NCBI RefSeq assembly: GCF_900099765.1
Contig: NZ_FNDX01000004.1
Coordinates: 124,001 to 188,000, forward strand
DNA from: Paenibacillus typhae
GTDB lineage: Bacteria > Bacillota > Bacilli > Paenibacillales > Paenibacillaceae
DNA length: 64,000 nucleotides
Reading direction: 5' to 3'
Made by a program: the position numbers and the translations under genes. Shown piece by piece: positions 34,655-43,486 of this stretch (its first letter is position 1; every line of letters begins with the position of its first letter). The notes below the pieces were generated by a model. The model was not told the origin of the DNA and searched no databases. It was given only the letters and a program-made list of their open reading frames with translations.

Positions 34655-35662
34655 CTATACCTGTCTGCCGAAATAGTTGCTATAAGGCGTGAATTTCGCC
34701 AGCACCTCATCCACCTTGCGCATCCGCTCCTCAAGACTCCCCCTAAGCGTGATATACGGAATCCGCCGAGCCTGTAAATCGGCAATGATCTGCTTGTGAA
34801 ACACATGCCGCTTCTGATCCCCGCTGCGGTCCCACGTATCGTCATACGGAATATCGTCGTCGCACAGAAAAAACAGATCATACCGCTGCGCATTCTCCAG
34901 AGCAAGCCGGGTCAGCAGCTCCGGTGCCTGCCCGTGGTAATCCAGCGCATACATGTAAGTCGTAATCGCATTCGTATCAACAAATAGATAACGGTCCGCC
35001 GCAAGCAGCGCCTGCTCCTCCCGTTCTATATGACCGGCAGCAATTTCATCAAAAGCCTCAAGTCTGATTCTTCGGTCCACCTGATGCTCTGTCCAGTAAT
35101 CGCGCCCGTATTCACTGGCATAAGCCGTCCGGTACCGCCGGGCCAGCGCTTCGGTAATGGTGGATTTGCCGGTGGACATTGCTCCGACAAAGACGACCTT
35201 CGTTATCAAATCCCGGTACACGAGATCACTGACATAATCCCGGTACTTATAAGGATCGGAGCGGACCATCGTGGCCGATACCGGCACCTTCACACGCGCT
35301 TCATCCACCCGCCGGTCTGCTGCACCCAGGGCGATGCTCATATGCTTGCCGTAGAACTCGCTGGAATAAAAGTGGGTCACCTGCTCGCCTTTTAACAGTC
35401 CCAGAATATATTGCTCCTCGCGGATCTCATGCTCCCTGTCGTTGGAATAGCCGTCCGGACCGTCCCAGGCCTCAATCACCCGGACCGCCGGATACAGCTT
35501 GCGGATCCAGCCCGCCCGGATGTGCAGCGGAATAGGCGATACCGCCGTTTCATAGATCACCACAATGAGCTCATCCACCTCCTGCAGCGCCGTTTCGATC
35601 ATATACTGATGGCCTTTATGCAGCGGAGCGAATTTACCCAGTGTCAGTCCAAGTGTCTTCAT
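34655..35662 (-). CDS. nadR: NadR-like NMN adenylyltransferase / ribosylnicotinamide kinase
   Basis: A 335-residue bifunctional enzyme. The N-terminal nucleotidyltransferase has GKFAPLHKGHQYMIETAL (H-x-G-H type site); the C-terminal kinase has the P-loop VGAMSTGKSTITEALA near 165 and YLFVDTNAITTYMYA. There is no N-terminal helix-turn-helix as in enterobacterial NadR. It would phosphorylate nicotinamide riboside and adenylate NMN to NAD. It overlaps the pnuC stop by four bases (ATGA). Confidence 0.9.
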   Translation of the reverse strand: MKTLGLTLGKFAPLHKGHQYMIETALQEVDELIVVIYETAVSPIPLHIRAGWIRKLYPAVRVIEAWDGPDGYSNDREHEIREEQYILGLLKGEQVTHFYSSEFYGKHMSIALGAADRRVDEARVKVPVSATMVRSDPYKYRDYVSDLVYRDLITKVVFVGAMSTGKSTITEALARRYRTAYASEYGRDYWTEHQVDRRIRLEAFDEIAAGHIEREEQALLAADRYLFVDTNAITTYMYALDYHGQAPELLTRLALENAQRYDLFFLCDDDIPYDDTWDRSGDQKRHVFHKQIIADLQARRIPYITLRGSLEERMRKVDEVLAKFTPYSNYFGRQV

Positions 35663-36336
35663 GCCAGCGCCTCCTTCGCACCTTTGTTCCAGTTATAGTA
35701 GCCGTAAGCCGCGTTGAGCAGATAGGCACTCCACATGACGATCATCAGCGGGCCTTCGCTGCTCCCCTCCGATGTCCGGATTGTCCACAGCAGCACCGTG
35801 AACATATTCAGCACAATATAGACCAGCCACTGCTCCTTGAATCTGCGCACCATCAGGATCGTTGCAACGACCGACAATACAGTAGTCAGAGCATCAATAT
35901 ACGGCGAGTTCTGCCCCGGTATGAATGACAGGCCGTATCCCAGCAGCAGGAACCCGGAGATACAGACAGCTCCAACCAGAAGCATACCCTTAAACTCCAT
36001 CTGCCGCATGGCCAGTTTACCGCCCTGAAAATTCTTACTCCACATGTAGAAGCCGGCAATGTTCATCGGGACAAAAAACAGCAGATTCAGCAGCACTTCC
36101 CCGAATAATCCGTTAACATAAGCCAGATACGCATAACCGAATGTATTATACATCCCGAACACGTAGCTCATCAGCTTTCCCTTCGCCGTAAGCACCACAC
36201 ACAGCACCCCGGTGATAAACACCGTAAAGCCAAAGAATGAGTCCTTGGACAAAAATGTAAAAAGTATCCCTATTGCTGAAAAGACGATCAGCCAGACGAT
36301 TTCGAACCCCTTCCAGTTACCCGTAGCCTTACTCAT
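35659..36336 (-). CDS. pnuC: Nicotinamide riboside transporter PnuC
   Basis: A 225-residue protein with seven or eight helices. Family marks: FGMYNTFGYAYLAYVNGLFGEVLLNLLFFVPMNIAGFYMW (the Trp and Asn-rich half) and WLVYIVLNMFTVLLW near 185. It imports nicotinamide riboside by facilitated diffusion coupled to intracellular phosphorylation, which the next gene supplies. Start 36336 (MSKATGN) follows GGAGGG by 7 bases; a start at 36351 would overlap that site. First gene of the NAD salvage operon. Confidence 0.93.
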   Translation of the reverse strand: MSKATGNWKGFEIVWLIVFSAIGILFTFLSKDSFFGFTVFITGVLCVVLTAKGKLMSYVFGMYNTFGYAYLAYVNGLFGEVLLNLLFFVPMNIAGFYMWSKNFQGGKLAMRQMEFKGMLLVGAVCISGFLLLGYGLSFIPGQNSPYIDALTTVLSVVATILMVRRFKEQWLVYIVLNMFTVLLWTIRTSEGSSEGPLMIVMWSAYLLNAAYGYYNWNKGAKEALA

Positions 36337-36377
36337 GCTGCATCCCTCCATTTTCTCTGTTTATCCTGAGCCAACTC

Positions 36378-36412
36378 ATATTAACTATTTGATAATTACA
36401 TTTTGTTAATAT
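36378..36412. promoter_or_regulatory. Candidate NrtR operator in front of pnuC
   Basis: ATATTAAC at 36378-36385 and GTTAATAT at 36405-36412 are perfect 8-base inverted arms, 19 bases apart, 42-76 bases upstream of the pnuC start. A minus-strand TTGATA within the right arm could be the -35. Binding by the operon's own Nudix regulator is inferred. Confidence 0.5.
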
Positions 36413-36483
36413 CAATTTAACAGAGTCTCCGTCAGAATGCAAGGAGGATTTTCCAGTGCTTGTCCGTGACAGCCTGCTGGCAA

Positions 36484-36528
36484 AACAAAACGGCCCCCAT
36501 CCCGGGAAAAACCGGAGGACGAAGGCCG
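36484..36528 (-). terminator. Terminator after the 36.5 kb membrane protein
   Basis: Minus-strand CGGCC and GGCCG arms with inner pairing, followed by GTTTTGTTTTG. Confidence 0.55.
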
Positions 36529-36542
36529 CTTAACCTTTATAT

Positions 36543-36812
36543 TCAGTTGTTCAGGTAGGCCCAGGACAGAAACACACAAAGGGCTGCAGCTCCAAAAAAG
36601 ATAACAGCAGTCCGGGTATTAGACCTGAATCTGATCCCGTATGCCCCAAAAAAGATGGCGGCTGCTATTTTGGCAATACTCTGATAATACCCGTGATCCG
36701 CAAAAAACGAGCTGCTGAATACCACTGCAGCAAGCAAAGAAGCGATAATCAGAATCTTAAACCACAGAGGCTCCCACAAAAATTGTTTGTACATTCCGAT
36801 AATCCTCTGCAT
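36543..36812 (-). CDS. Small hypothetical membrane protein
   Basis: An 89-residue protein with two or three helices (LWFKILIIASLLAAVVFSSSFF, IAKIAAAIFFGAYGI, TAVIFFGAAALCVFLSWAYL). Not recognised. The ATG at 36812 (MQRIIGMYK) has AAGGGGG about 12 bases upstream; longer readings up to 36944 begin with an Arg/His-rich stretch that looks non-coding. Divergent from the phosphotransferase gene. Confidence 0.5.
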   Translation of the reverse strand: MQRIIGMYKQFLWEPLWFKILIIASLLAAVVFSSSFFADHGYYQSIAKIAAAIFFGAYGIRFRSNTRTAVIFFGAAALCVFLSWAYLNN

Positions 36813-36967
36813 CGAATAGCCAGCCCCCTTGTTATTTATGAATTTATTCCAGAATACCATCAAGGCCTTCGGGTGTCTCCTGTTTCTGAAGCGTTTATCC
36901 GGGAAGGTTATATACGTCTCCATAAGGAATATAAACATAACCATTATAAATATCGGAGTTGACCCAA

Positions 36968-37978
36968 ATGGAGGCTATATCAGCAGAGGAAATGATCCTG
37001 GATGATCTAATAACAACCTTTCAACGTTTATTCGGTTTGAATGTAATTGAAACAACCTCAATAAAACGAGGCTGGTTAAACTTAAAATGGAAAGTTACGA
37101 CTGAGGCAGGAGAGTTTTTACTTAAACAATACAACAAAGAAAGATATAAATTATTTAACCCTGAGGAGCTATTGTTTGCATTCACCCAGCAGATTAGATT
37201 GCATGACCAGGGTCTGGCGTGCCCCAGACTGTTATCCCGCAATGAAAGGATTTTGCTTGAATCGGATAATGGCGAGCTCTTCATGGTGATGGAATATTGC
37301 CAGGGCATATTAATTCCGCCGGGTAAGACCAATGCCCGCCAAATATACGATTTAGGCCGGGCAACAGGAAAAATGCACCGACTATTAAATGACGGAACTC
37401 TTGGCATCAAGAATAGTCCGCAATTTATTCCTCCAAGCCGCCAGGAGCGTTTAGCACATTGGAGCTTAGTCAGGGAAAAGACCAGGGAAGCCGATAAACC
37501 TCAGCTGCTTGCTGATATAGAAACTCAAATGAAGGCAACTGAAGAAATGGATATGGACATACTCGATTTCCTTCAAGCAGGATGGGCACATCGTGACCTT
37601 TGGGTGGATAATCTTTTATTTAATGACAACGGATTAAGGGCAATTCTGGATTTCGACCGGCTAAAGTATGACTATCCGCAACTTGATGTAGCCCGTGCTG
37701 TTATATCATGTGCCTTAGATGATCATTTAGATATCTCCCTGGCTTCGGCATTTATGGAAGGGTACAGCGAGGAACGGAACGTGGCAGAGGGCTATTTAAC
37801 ATATTCATTACAGTTATTGTGGTATATGGAAAGCACATGGTGGATTCATGCCAATATGAATCAGCATAGTGTACCGCCAGCCCGCTTCGCTAAGGAAATG
37901 ATTTGGCTTGCTGAAAACCATAAAAACCTCCCTGCTTTATTAGGTGGTGTATACAAGCCTAAGCGAACCATACCATAG
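36968..37978 (+). CDS. Aminoglycoside phosphotransferase/choline kinase-fold protein
   Basis: A 336-residue APH-fold kinase. The catalytic loop is GWAHRDLWVDNLLFNDNGL (H-x-D-x4-N) near residue 210 and the metal Asp is in AILDFDRLKYDYPQLDVARAV. The N-lobe has FLLKQYN (Lys) and the hinge FMVMEYC. Candidate substrates are small alcohols or amines (homoserine, choline, spore-coat sugars as in CotS); none can be fixed. The ATG at 36968 has CGGAG 9 bases upstream. The gene is A+T-richer than its neighbours. Monocistronic with its own terminator. Confidence 0.8.
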   Translation: MEAISAEEMILDDLITTFQRLFGLNVIETTSIKRGWLNLKWKVTTEAGEFLLKQYNKERYKLFNPEELLFAFTQQIRLHDQGLACPRLLSRNERILLESDNGELFMVMEYCQGILIPPGKTNARQIYDLGRATGKMHRLLNDGTLGIKNSPQFIPPSRQERLAHWSLVREKTREADKPQLLADIETQMKATEEMDMDILDFLQAGWAHRDLWVDNLLFNDNGLRAILDFDRLKYDYPQLDVARAVISCALDDHLDISLASAFMEGYSEERNVAEGYLTYSLQLLWYMESTWWIHANMNQHSVPPARFAKEMIWLAENHKNLPALLGGVYKPKRTIP

Positions 37979-38015
37979 TCACTGACTTCGGTTCGATAAC
38001 GGAGAATTAGACATA

Positions 38016-38052
38016 GAAACCCGGCCCTTCATTAAAGGAGATCGGGTTTCTT
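38016..38052 (+). terminator. Terminator of the phosphotransferase gene
   Basis: GAAACCCG pairs with CGGGTTTC; inner CCTT/AAGG. A short T-rich tail follows. Confidence 0.65.
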
Positions 38053-38105
38053 GTATAAACAGGCTTGTGCCCTTACCGGAGCCCGGAATGCATTACACCA
38101 GAAGC

Positions 38106-38867
38106 TCAGACTGCTCCATAATAATCCTTTTGCGCTTTGATCAGGCATTCCTCAAGCCCGCCAATGACAATATCCATCGGCACCGCAAGCATCAGATTCA
38201 GCGGCAGATCAAAATTCTCCACATGCATGCCGTCACTATACAGTCCTGTAACGGGATCTATCGAGGCCCCAAGCCGTTCACTCATACTCCGGCCATCCTC
38301 AATATACCCATACAGCTTTTTACCGAGCGCATATCCAAGCCCGCATTCAAATACCGTACCGGAATCCGGTTCAGCACCGCGAAAGGGGTTCAGATTGGCC
38401 ATAACAAGTTCCGCTTCACGGATCAGGCCATCGTTAGCATAAAAGATCATTGCAGCCGTATCTCTTCGCCCCAGATTGTCGTAGTTCTCTTTATCCAGCG
38501 GAAAAAGCCCTTCAAACCCGTATTTGCGGCAGCTTTCCCGCATCCTCCGCCCTTCCTCTACCGCATCAGGACGGAATACGTGAAAGCCTGCCAAATATAT
38601 GGCCGGAAGCCCGAACGCCTGCCAGGTCAGTGCAGAGGGATTGAGAGTCTGTCCCAGAACAGCCTGCTGCGCGGCTTCCTTGCTGCTGAATACATAGCTC
38701 TCTACATCAGCGGTGCCGCCGGACTCCCGGTTGACAGCCCTGACACTGCCATCGTAGGGATATTGCACATAAAACTTCTGCCCGCCAAAAATGCGAGACC
38801 TGCACCTGGCAACAACGCCTGCAATGACAATATATTGTTCAGCTTCCCCAGAGACCTGCTCTTCCAC
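38106..38867 (-). CDS. Nucleoside 2-deoxyribosyltransferase with an N-terminal extension
   Basis: A 253-residue protein. From about residue 92 it matches nucleoside deoxyribosyltransferases: AIYLAGFHVFRPDAVEEGRRM, then LIREAELVMANLNPFRGAEP and DSGTVFECGLGYALGKKLYGY with the nucleophile Glu in FECG. The first 90 residues form a separate small domain (VIAGVVARCRSRIFGGQKF) not recognised. GTG 38867 lies 9 bases after AAGGAG and 20 bases after the iunH-like stop; the longer frame would overlap that gene. It exchanges or hydrolyses bases on deoxyribosides; last gene of the nucleoside operon. Confidence 0.82.
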   Translation of the reverse strand: MEEQVSGEAEQYIVIAGVVARCRSRIFGGQKFYVQYPYDGSVRAVNRESGGTADVESYVFSSKEAAQQAVLGQTLNPSALTWQAFGLPAIYLAGFHVFRPDAVEEGRRMRESCRKYGFEGLFPLDKENYDNLGRRDTAAMIFYANDGLIREAELVMANLNPFRGAEPDSGTVFECGLGYALGKKLYGYIEDGRSMSERLGASIDPVTGLYSDGMHVENFDLPLNLMLAVPMDIVIGGLEECLIKAQKDYYGAV

Positions 38868-38887
38868 CTGATGCAACTCCTTTCGGA

Positions 38888-39832
38888 CTACTTCTGCTCC
38901 AGCAGTGAAAATACCATCTCGCGGAACAATTCCAGGTCTGCCTCCAAACATACTTCCGCATTAGGCTCTTTGTTCAGTATTCCGTTCTGGTCAACCAGAC
39001 TGTATCCTTTGGTCAGCTCACTTTTATGTTCGACATCAATATAAAAGCGGCTTGAACGTGCCATAACCCGGTTATCGATCGCCATAGCCACCGTAAGCGT
39101 ATCCGGATGGGAGATTCTGCGCCCTCCGCCCCGCTTCAGCCCCAGTTCCATGCCTGTCTTCAGCACCTTCATATAAAAGCTAGCAAAGCTGGTGTCCATG
39201 GCCTCGATCTTGCGGAAATGCTCCTCCACCATCACCGGATTCCGCTGGCATACATCCCATCCGACCATCGTGAGATTAAAGCCGGCGTGAACAACAATAT
39301 GAGCGGCCTCGGGATCCACGAGAAAATTAAACTCGGCTGCCGGACTGTCATTGCCCATGAAATTGTTCGCCCCGCCCATCACCCACAAATGCTTCAGCTT
39401 TCCGGCAATAGAAGGATCAAGTGAATAGGCCAGGGCCAGGTTGGTAAGCGGCGCCTGTGCAATCATCTCGATTTCCCCGGGGTACTCATTGATCAGACGG
39501 ATGATGGCCAGCGCCGCATGCTCCTGCTCGGGCTTAAGTGCAGGCTCCGGGAAATTAGCTCCGCCCATTCCGTCCGAGCCATGAATATGCTCTGCAGTGA
39601 ACAGCTCCCGCATCAGCGGCTTGGCCGCTCCGGGATAAACTTTAACATCCGGGCGTTCCGCGATCTCCAGTGTGGTCAGCGCATTGCGTGTGCACAGCGG
39701 CAGGGGAACATTTCCCGCTACAGTTGTAATCGCTTTGACTTCCACATCCGGCCAGCGGAGCGCCAGCAGCAGTGCCGTACAATCATCGCCGGCAGTATCG
39801 GTATCTATCATAAGAATTTTACGGCTACTCAT
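38888..39832 (-). CDS. Inosine-uridine-preferring nucleoside hydrolase family protein
   Basis: A 314-residue IUNH-fold hydrolase. The calcium-binding start is MIDTDTAGDDCTALLLAL (canonical DTDPGxDD with Thr-Ala in place of Pro-Gly), and GGANNFMGNDSPAAEFNFLVDPEAA is the conserved middle. It splits the N-glycosidic bond of ribonucleosides to base plus ribose. AGGAG precedes the ATG by 8 bases. Between an amidohydrolase and a deoxyribosyltransferase gene, it fits a salvage pathway for imported nucleosides. Confidence 0.9.
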   Translation of the reverse strand: MSSRKILMIDTDTAGDDCTALLLALRWPDVEVKAITTVAGNVPLPLCTRNALTTLEIAERPDVKVYPGAAKPLMRELFTAEHIHGSDGMGGANFPEPALKPEQEHAALAIIRLINEYPGEIEMIAQAPLTNLALAYSLDPSIAGKLKHLWVMGGANNFMGNDSPAAEFNFLVDPEAAHIVVHAGFNLTMVGWDVCQRNPVMVEEHFRKIEAMDTSFASFYMKVLKTGMELGLKRGGGRRISHPDTLTVAMAIDNRVMARSSRFYIDVEHKSELTKGYSLVDQNGILNKEPNAEVCLEADLELFREMVFSLLEQK

Positions 39833-39876
39833 TTCTCACACTCCTGTTGATGATGTCATCCTGCACCAGAGATATC

Positions 39877-41223
39877 CTATATTCCCGCTCTGACAGCTAC
39901 GCGGGGCAGCGCCCTGCCGCTTTCGTAAAGAATCTTCTCTTCATCCATCGTCAGGATCTGACGGTCCTTCATTACGACTTCTCCGTTGATAATGGAATCG
40001 CGGACATCACTGCCGTTCACAGATTCCACAATGGTAGGGATCATCCGGTGAGTCGGACTGATATGAGGCTGATTGATATCAATCAGGATCAGGTCCGCTT
40101 TTTTGCCGATCTCAATCGTGCCGATCTGATCTTCGATCTGCAGTGCCTGTGCGCCGCCGCTCGTAGCCATCCGGATCAGCTCATGCGCCGGAATAACGAC
40201 CGGATCAAAAATCGGCAATCCCCAGAAGGCGTGAAGTCCGGAACGGAATACACGCATTTCATCAAACAGGCTGAGGCTTGAGCCTGCCGCCCCGTCGCTG
40301 CCCATTCCGATGGACAGCCCCTGCTGCATCAGCGTAGGCGTTTTTGGAAAGCCATGACTGCCGAAATTGCTTCTCGGACAGTGGACGACCTTGACGCCGC
40401 GCTCCTTCATCAGGGCAATCTCGCCATCGGAGAGAACAACATTGTGCGCTGCCAGCATATTAGGGCCGAGCGCACCGAACTGGTCGAACACCTCTGCAGG
40501 CCTCTTCTGGTAATTCTGCAGACAGTAGCTGACCTCATCCCGGTGTTCGGCGAGGTGAACATGCAGCCCGGCATTATACTCTCTGGCCTTGTCTGCCATT
40601 AAAGTGATCAAGGCAGGTGTACTTGTCATGACCTGCCGCAGCGCAAACCAGATACGCAGCCGCCCTTCACCCGCACCATTATAGGCGCGGTACAGCTCCT
40701 CGATCCGCGAAGCGGCCTCCTTCGGCGATGATGCCAGCATGGATTCAGGTATGAACGGGCCTGTGTCCATAGTCGAACAGGTAATTGCCGCCCTGAGTCC
40801 CGATTCGATTGTCGCTTCGGCCACCTTGTGCATATGTACCCCGCCGGACTCGGCAAAGGAGGTTGTGCCTGATTTCAGCATCTCCAGACAGCTTACCTGT
40901 GCACCCAGGTAAGTATCCTCTTCACTGAGGCTGCTCTCGAACGGCACAAGAATCCGCGACCAGATCATCGGATATTCGCCAAGAGTCCGGCCCCGCAGGA
41001 ATTGCTGGCAGGTATGCGTATGGGCATCCACCAGCCCGGGCATAAGCAGCTTGCCCCTGCCCTCAAGGACCTCCTTCGGCTCATACTTGTCCTTGATGTC
41101 TTCAGCCTTGCCAATCGCGATAATCAAGGTATCCCGGATGGCTACGGACTGGTTGTCCAGAATATCGAATTCAGGTGTCATGAGGCTGCAATCTGTAATT
41201 AATAAATCTGCCGGTTCTCTCAT
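39877..41223 (-). CDS. Amidohydrolase (nucleobase/nucleoside deaminase type)
   Basis: A 448-residue metal-dependent hydrolase of the TRZ/ATZ-MtaD class. Metal ligands: VDAHTHTCQQFLRG, LHVHLAEHRDEVSY, AHNVVLSD and GSDGAAGSS. It opens with the small beta domain (LLITDCSLMTP) and closes with ADLILIDINQPH, as usual. Members deaminate adenosine derivatives, cytosine, guanine or triazines. In this operon the likely substrate is an imported purine or pyrimidine or its nucleoside. AAAGGGATT precedes the ATG. Confidence 0.88.
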   Translation of the reverse strand: MREPADLLITDCSLMTPEFDILDNQSVAIRDTLIIAIGKAEDIKDKYEPKEVLEGRGKLLMPGLVDAHTHTCQQFLRGRTLGEYPMIWSRILVPFESSLSEEDTYLGAQVSCLEMLKSGTTSFAESGGVHMHKVAEATIESGLRAAITCSTMDTGPFIPESMLASSPKEAASRIEELYRAYNGAGEGRLRIWFALRQVMTSTPALITLMADKAREYNAGLHVHLAEHRDEVSYCLQNYQKRPAEVFDQFGALGPNMLAAHNVVLSDGEIALMKERGVKVVHCPRSNFGSHGFPKTPTLMQQGLSIGMGSDGAAGSSLSLFDEMRVFRSGLHAFWGLPIFDPVVIPAHELIRMATSGGAQALQIEDQIGTIEIGKKADLILIDINQPHISPTHRMIPTIVESVNGSDVRDSIINGEVVMKDRQILTMDEEKILYESGRALPRVAVRAGI

Positions 41224-41271
41224 AAGGAATCCCTTTCTTGTTCAGAATATGGTGCTTTCATCAGGACTTGC

Positions 41272-42123
41272 TTACTTCACTCCGCCTTCCGTCAGGCCTT
41301 GAACAATATATTTCTGGAAATACAGCACCAGCACCAGAACAGGAATGCAGGAGATTACCCCGGCCGGGAACATCAGCTCATAGGCAATGCGGTCCTGGCC
41401 GATAAATTCGGAAATACGGGACGGAAGCGTTCTGCTCCCGGAATCGGTAAGGACGGAAGCGAGCAAAAATTCATTCCACGCTCCGATGAAGACAAATACT
41501 CCGGTGGCCGTTAGGCCCGTTGCTGACAACGGCAGCATAATCCTGAAGATGGATTGCAGCCGGGTACAGCCGTCTATCCGGGAAGCCTCCTCGATTTCAT
41601 GCGGCAGAGACTGCAGAAAGGAGTAATACATCCACACCACATAAGGCAGCGAAAAGGTAATGTACGCCAGCACCAGGCCTTGAAAGCTGTACAGCAAGCC
41701 GGTCATCCGCATCAAGATAAACAACGGAATCAGCAAAGCCATCTGCGGCAGCATCTGTGAGCCGAGTATCGTCAGAAATACAGTCTTTCTGCCGGGAAAC
41801 TTCAGCCTTGCGAACACATAGGAAGCGAACACGCCCAGAACGAGTGACAGCAGGGTGGTAAACCCGGCAACGATCAGACTGTTCCATACCGCCGTCATAA
41901 ACGAACCGTTCTCAAAGAGGTTGGCATAATATTTAAACGTAAGCTTCTCCGGGATGATGACAGGCGGGCGCGACAGCAGTTCTACAGGCAGCTTCACGCT
42001 GGACAGCACCAGCCACAGAAAGGGAAAGAGCACATATAACATCAGACTGAGCGAAATGCCCCGAACCAGAATGCCTTTAACAGCACGCCGGAGGGTACGT
42101 CTGGGCGTTGCCGTGATATTCAT
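41272..42123 (-). CDS. CUT1-type ABC transporter permease (MalG-like)
   Basis: A 283-residue permease, six helices, with EAA loop EIEEASRIDGCTRLQSIFRIMLPLS (about 185-209). AAGGAGGTACGGAAT precedes the ATG. It follows the solute-binding protein and precedes the amidohydrolase. Partner of the MalF-like permease at 43.5 kb. No ATPase in the operon. Confidence 0.92.
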   Translation of the reverse strand: MNITATPRRTLRRAVKGILVRGISLSLMLYVLFPFLWLVLSSVKLPVELLSRPPVIIPEKLTFKYYANLFENGSFMTAVWNSLIVAGFTTLLSLVLGVFASYVFARLKFPGRKTVFLTILGSQMLPQMALLIPLFILMRMTGLLYSFQGLVLAYITFSLPYVVWMYYSFLQSLPHEIEEASRIDGCTRLQSIFRIMLPLSATGLTATGVFVFIGAWNEFLLASVLTDSGSRTLPSRISEFIGQDRIAYELMFPAGVISCIPVLVLVLYFQKYIVQGLTEGGVK

Positions 42124-42159
42124 ATTCCGTACCTCCTTGTTAATAGCTGTGCAGCGCCG

Positions 42160-43452
42160 TTATTTCCCGATAATCTTCAGCACGTTGGCTTCGGCAGCCT
42201 TCAGCGCTTCTTCAGGAGTTTCCCGCCCGGCAACGGCAGCCGAAATATGTCTGGACACTTCAGTGGAAATCGCCGCGGCCTTTTCATGCTTGAACATTCC
42301 GTAAGGGTACTCCATTTGCTCCGCTACAGAAGCAAAATGAGGGTTCGCTTCCTGCACCTCAGCATCCTGGAGCGCCACATTATCCGCAGGAATCCGTCCT
42401 ATCCCGATTGCCATTGCTTTTTCCTGTTCCGTAGAGGTTACGAATTTGATGTATTCCATCGCCTGCTCCTTGTTCTTCGAGCCTGCCGGAATCGCAAGGC
42501 CGCCTGTCTCGGCATAGGAGGCAGTCTTAAGCTCGGCTCCCGGCACCAGGGCTACCCCAACCTGTCCTGTAATCTTGGAGGTTTCCGGATTGTTGGCCAA
42601 AGGATAGGTATGCGGGGCATTCATCATCATGGCAATCGTCCCCTGTGCAAAAGCATCTGCCAATGGCGCAGTACTGTCATACTGCACAGATTGCGGACTG
42701 ATGATCTTGTCTTTCAAATTCATATCCGCCATGAACTGCAGCGCCCGCACCCCCTCCGGACTGTTGAAGGTCGGCAGATCCTGCTCCTCATCCCAAAATT
42801 CCCCGCCCTCTGCCCGCAGATGAACTATAAACGGTGTATAGGAGAAGGTTTCGCCCCAAGGCTCGGCATAAGGCGTTATTCCCTTGGCTTTCAGCTTCTC
42901 GGCAACAGCGGTGAACTCGGTCCAGGTTGCCGGCGGATTCTCTATGCCTGCCTCGGCAAACAGCGCCTTGTTGTAGTAGAACTGCCATGGCCACAGGTAG
43001 CGGGGGAATCCATAGATCTGTCCGCCATTCATCATCGGAGCAAAGTAGCTGTCGGAAATGTTAGCTTTCATATCTTCTGTAATGAGATCATCCAGCGGGG
43101 TAAGGAAGCCTTTCGGGGCAAATTCTGCTACAAAATCATCACGGACATGCACAATGTCATATTCCGTGCTTCCGCCGGCGAAGGCTGTGGCCAGCTTGTC
43201 ATGCTGCTCGGTAAAGTTCACCACTTCATAATTGACTTTAATGCCGGTGACCTGCTCAAATTCCTTAGCCTGATCCTGCCAGAACTGGTCTCCGACATAC
43301 AAAACGGTAATCTCCCCTTTATCACCGCCATCCGCTGCGCCTGCTTCTTCGTTATCTCCGGCATTTGATCCGCTGCAGCCCGAAACCACCGTAACCAATG
43401 CCAATCCTGCAATTGCCGGGAATTTCTTCAGTTTCCGCCATTCCTTTTTCAT
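42160..43452 (-). CDS. Extracellular solute-binding lipoprotein (CUT1 type)
   Basis: A 430-residue type 1 solute-binding protein. Signal: KKEWRKLKKF, hydrophobic AIAGLALVTVV, lipobox VSGC. Family segments: EITVLYVGDQFWQDQAKEFE, FAGGSTEYDIVHVRDDF and GGLAIPAGSKNKEQAMEYI. Homologues usually bind sugars, but here the enzymes downstream act on nucleosides. Start 43452 (MKKEWRK) has AGGAG 8 bases upstream; the longer reading would spoil the signal peptide. Confidence 0.9.
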   Translation of the reverse strand: MKKEWRKLKKFPAIAGLALVTVVSGCSGSNAGDNEEAGAADGGDKGEITVLYVGDQFWQDQAKEFEQVTGIKVNYEVVNFTEQHDKLATAFAGGSTEYDIVHVRDDFVAEFAPKGFLTPLDDLITEDMKANISDSYFAPMMNGGQIYGFPRYLWPWQFYYNKALFAEAGIENPPATWTEFTAVAEKLKAKGITPYAEPWGETFSYTPFIVHLRAEGGEFWDEEQDLPTFNSPEGVRALQFMADMNLKDKIISPQSVQYDSTAPLADAFAQGTIAMMMNAPHTYPLANNPETSKITGQVGVALVPGAELKTASYAETGGLAIPAGSKNKEQAMEYIKFVTSTEQEKAMAIGIGRIPADNVALQDAEVQEANPHFASVAEQMEYPYGMFKHEKAAAISTEVSRHISAAVAGRETPEEALKAAEANVLKIIGK

Positions 43453-43486
43453 CCTGCAATCTCCTCCCGTATCCATAAATTCTTGA

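Noticed and set aside
36352-36470. Riboswitch in front of pnuC (NAD-II or similar)
   Set aside because: The leader is short and A+T-rich with only one widely spaced inverted repeat; no conserved riboswitch core could be made out by eye.
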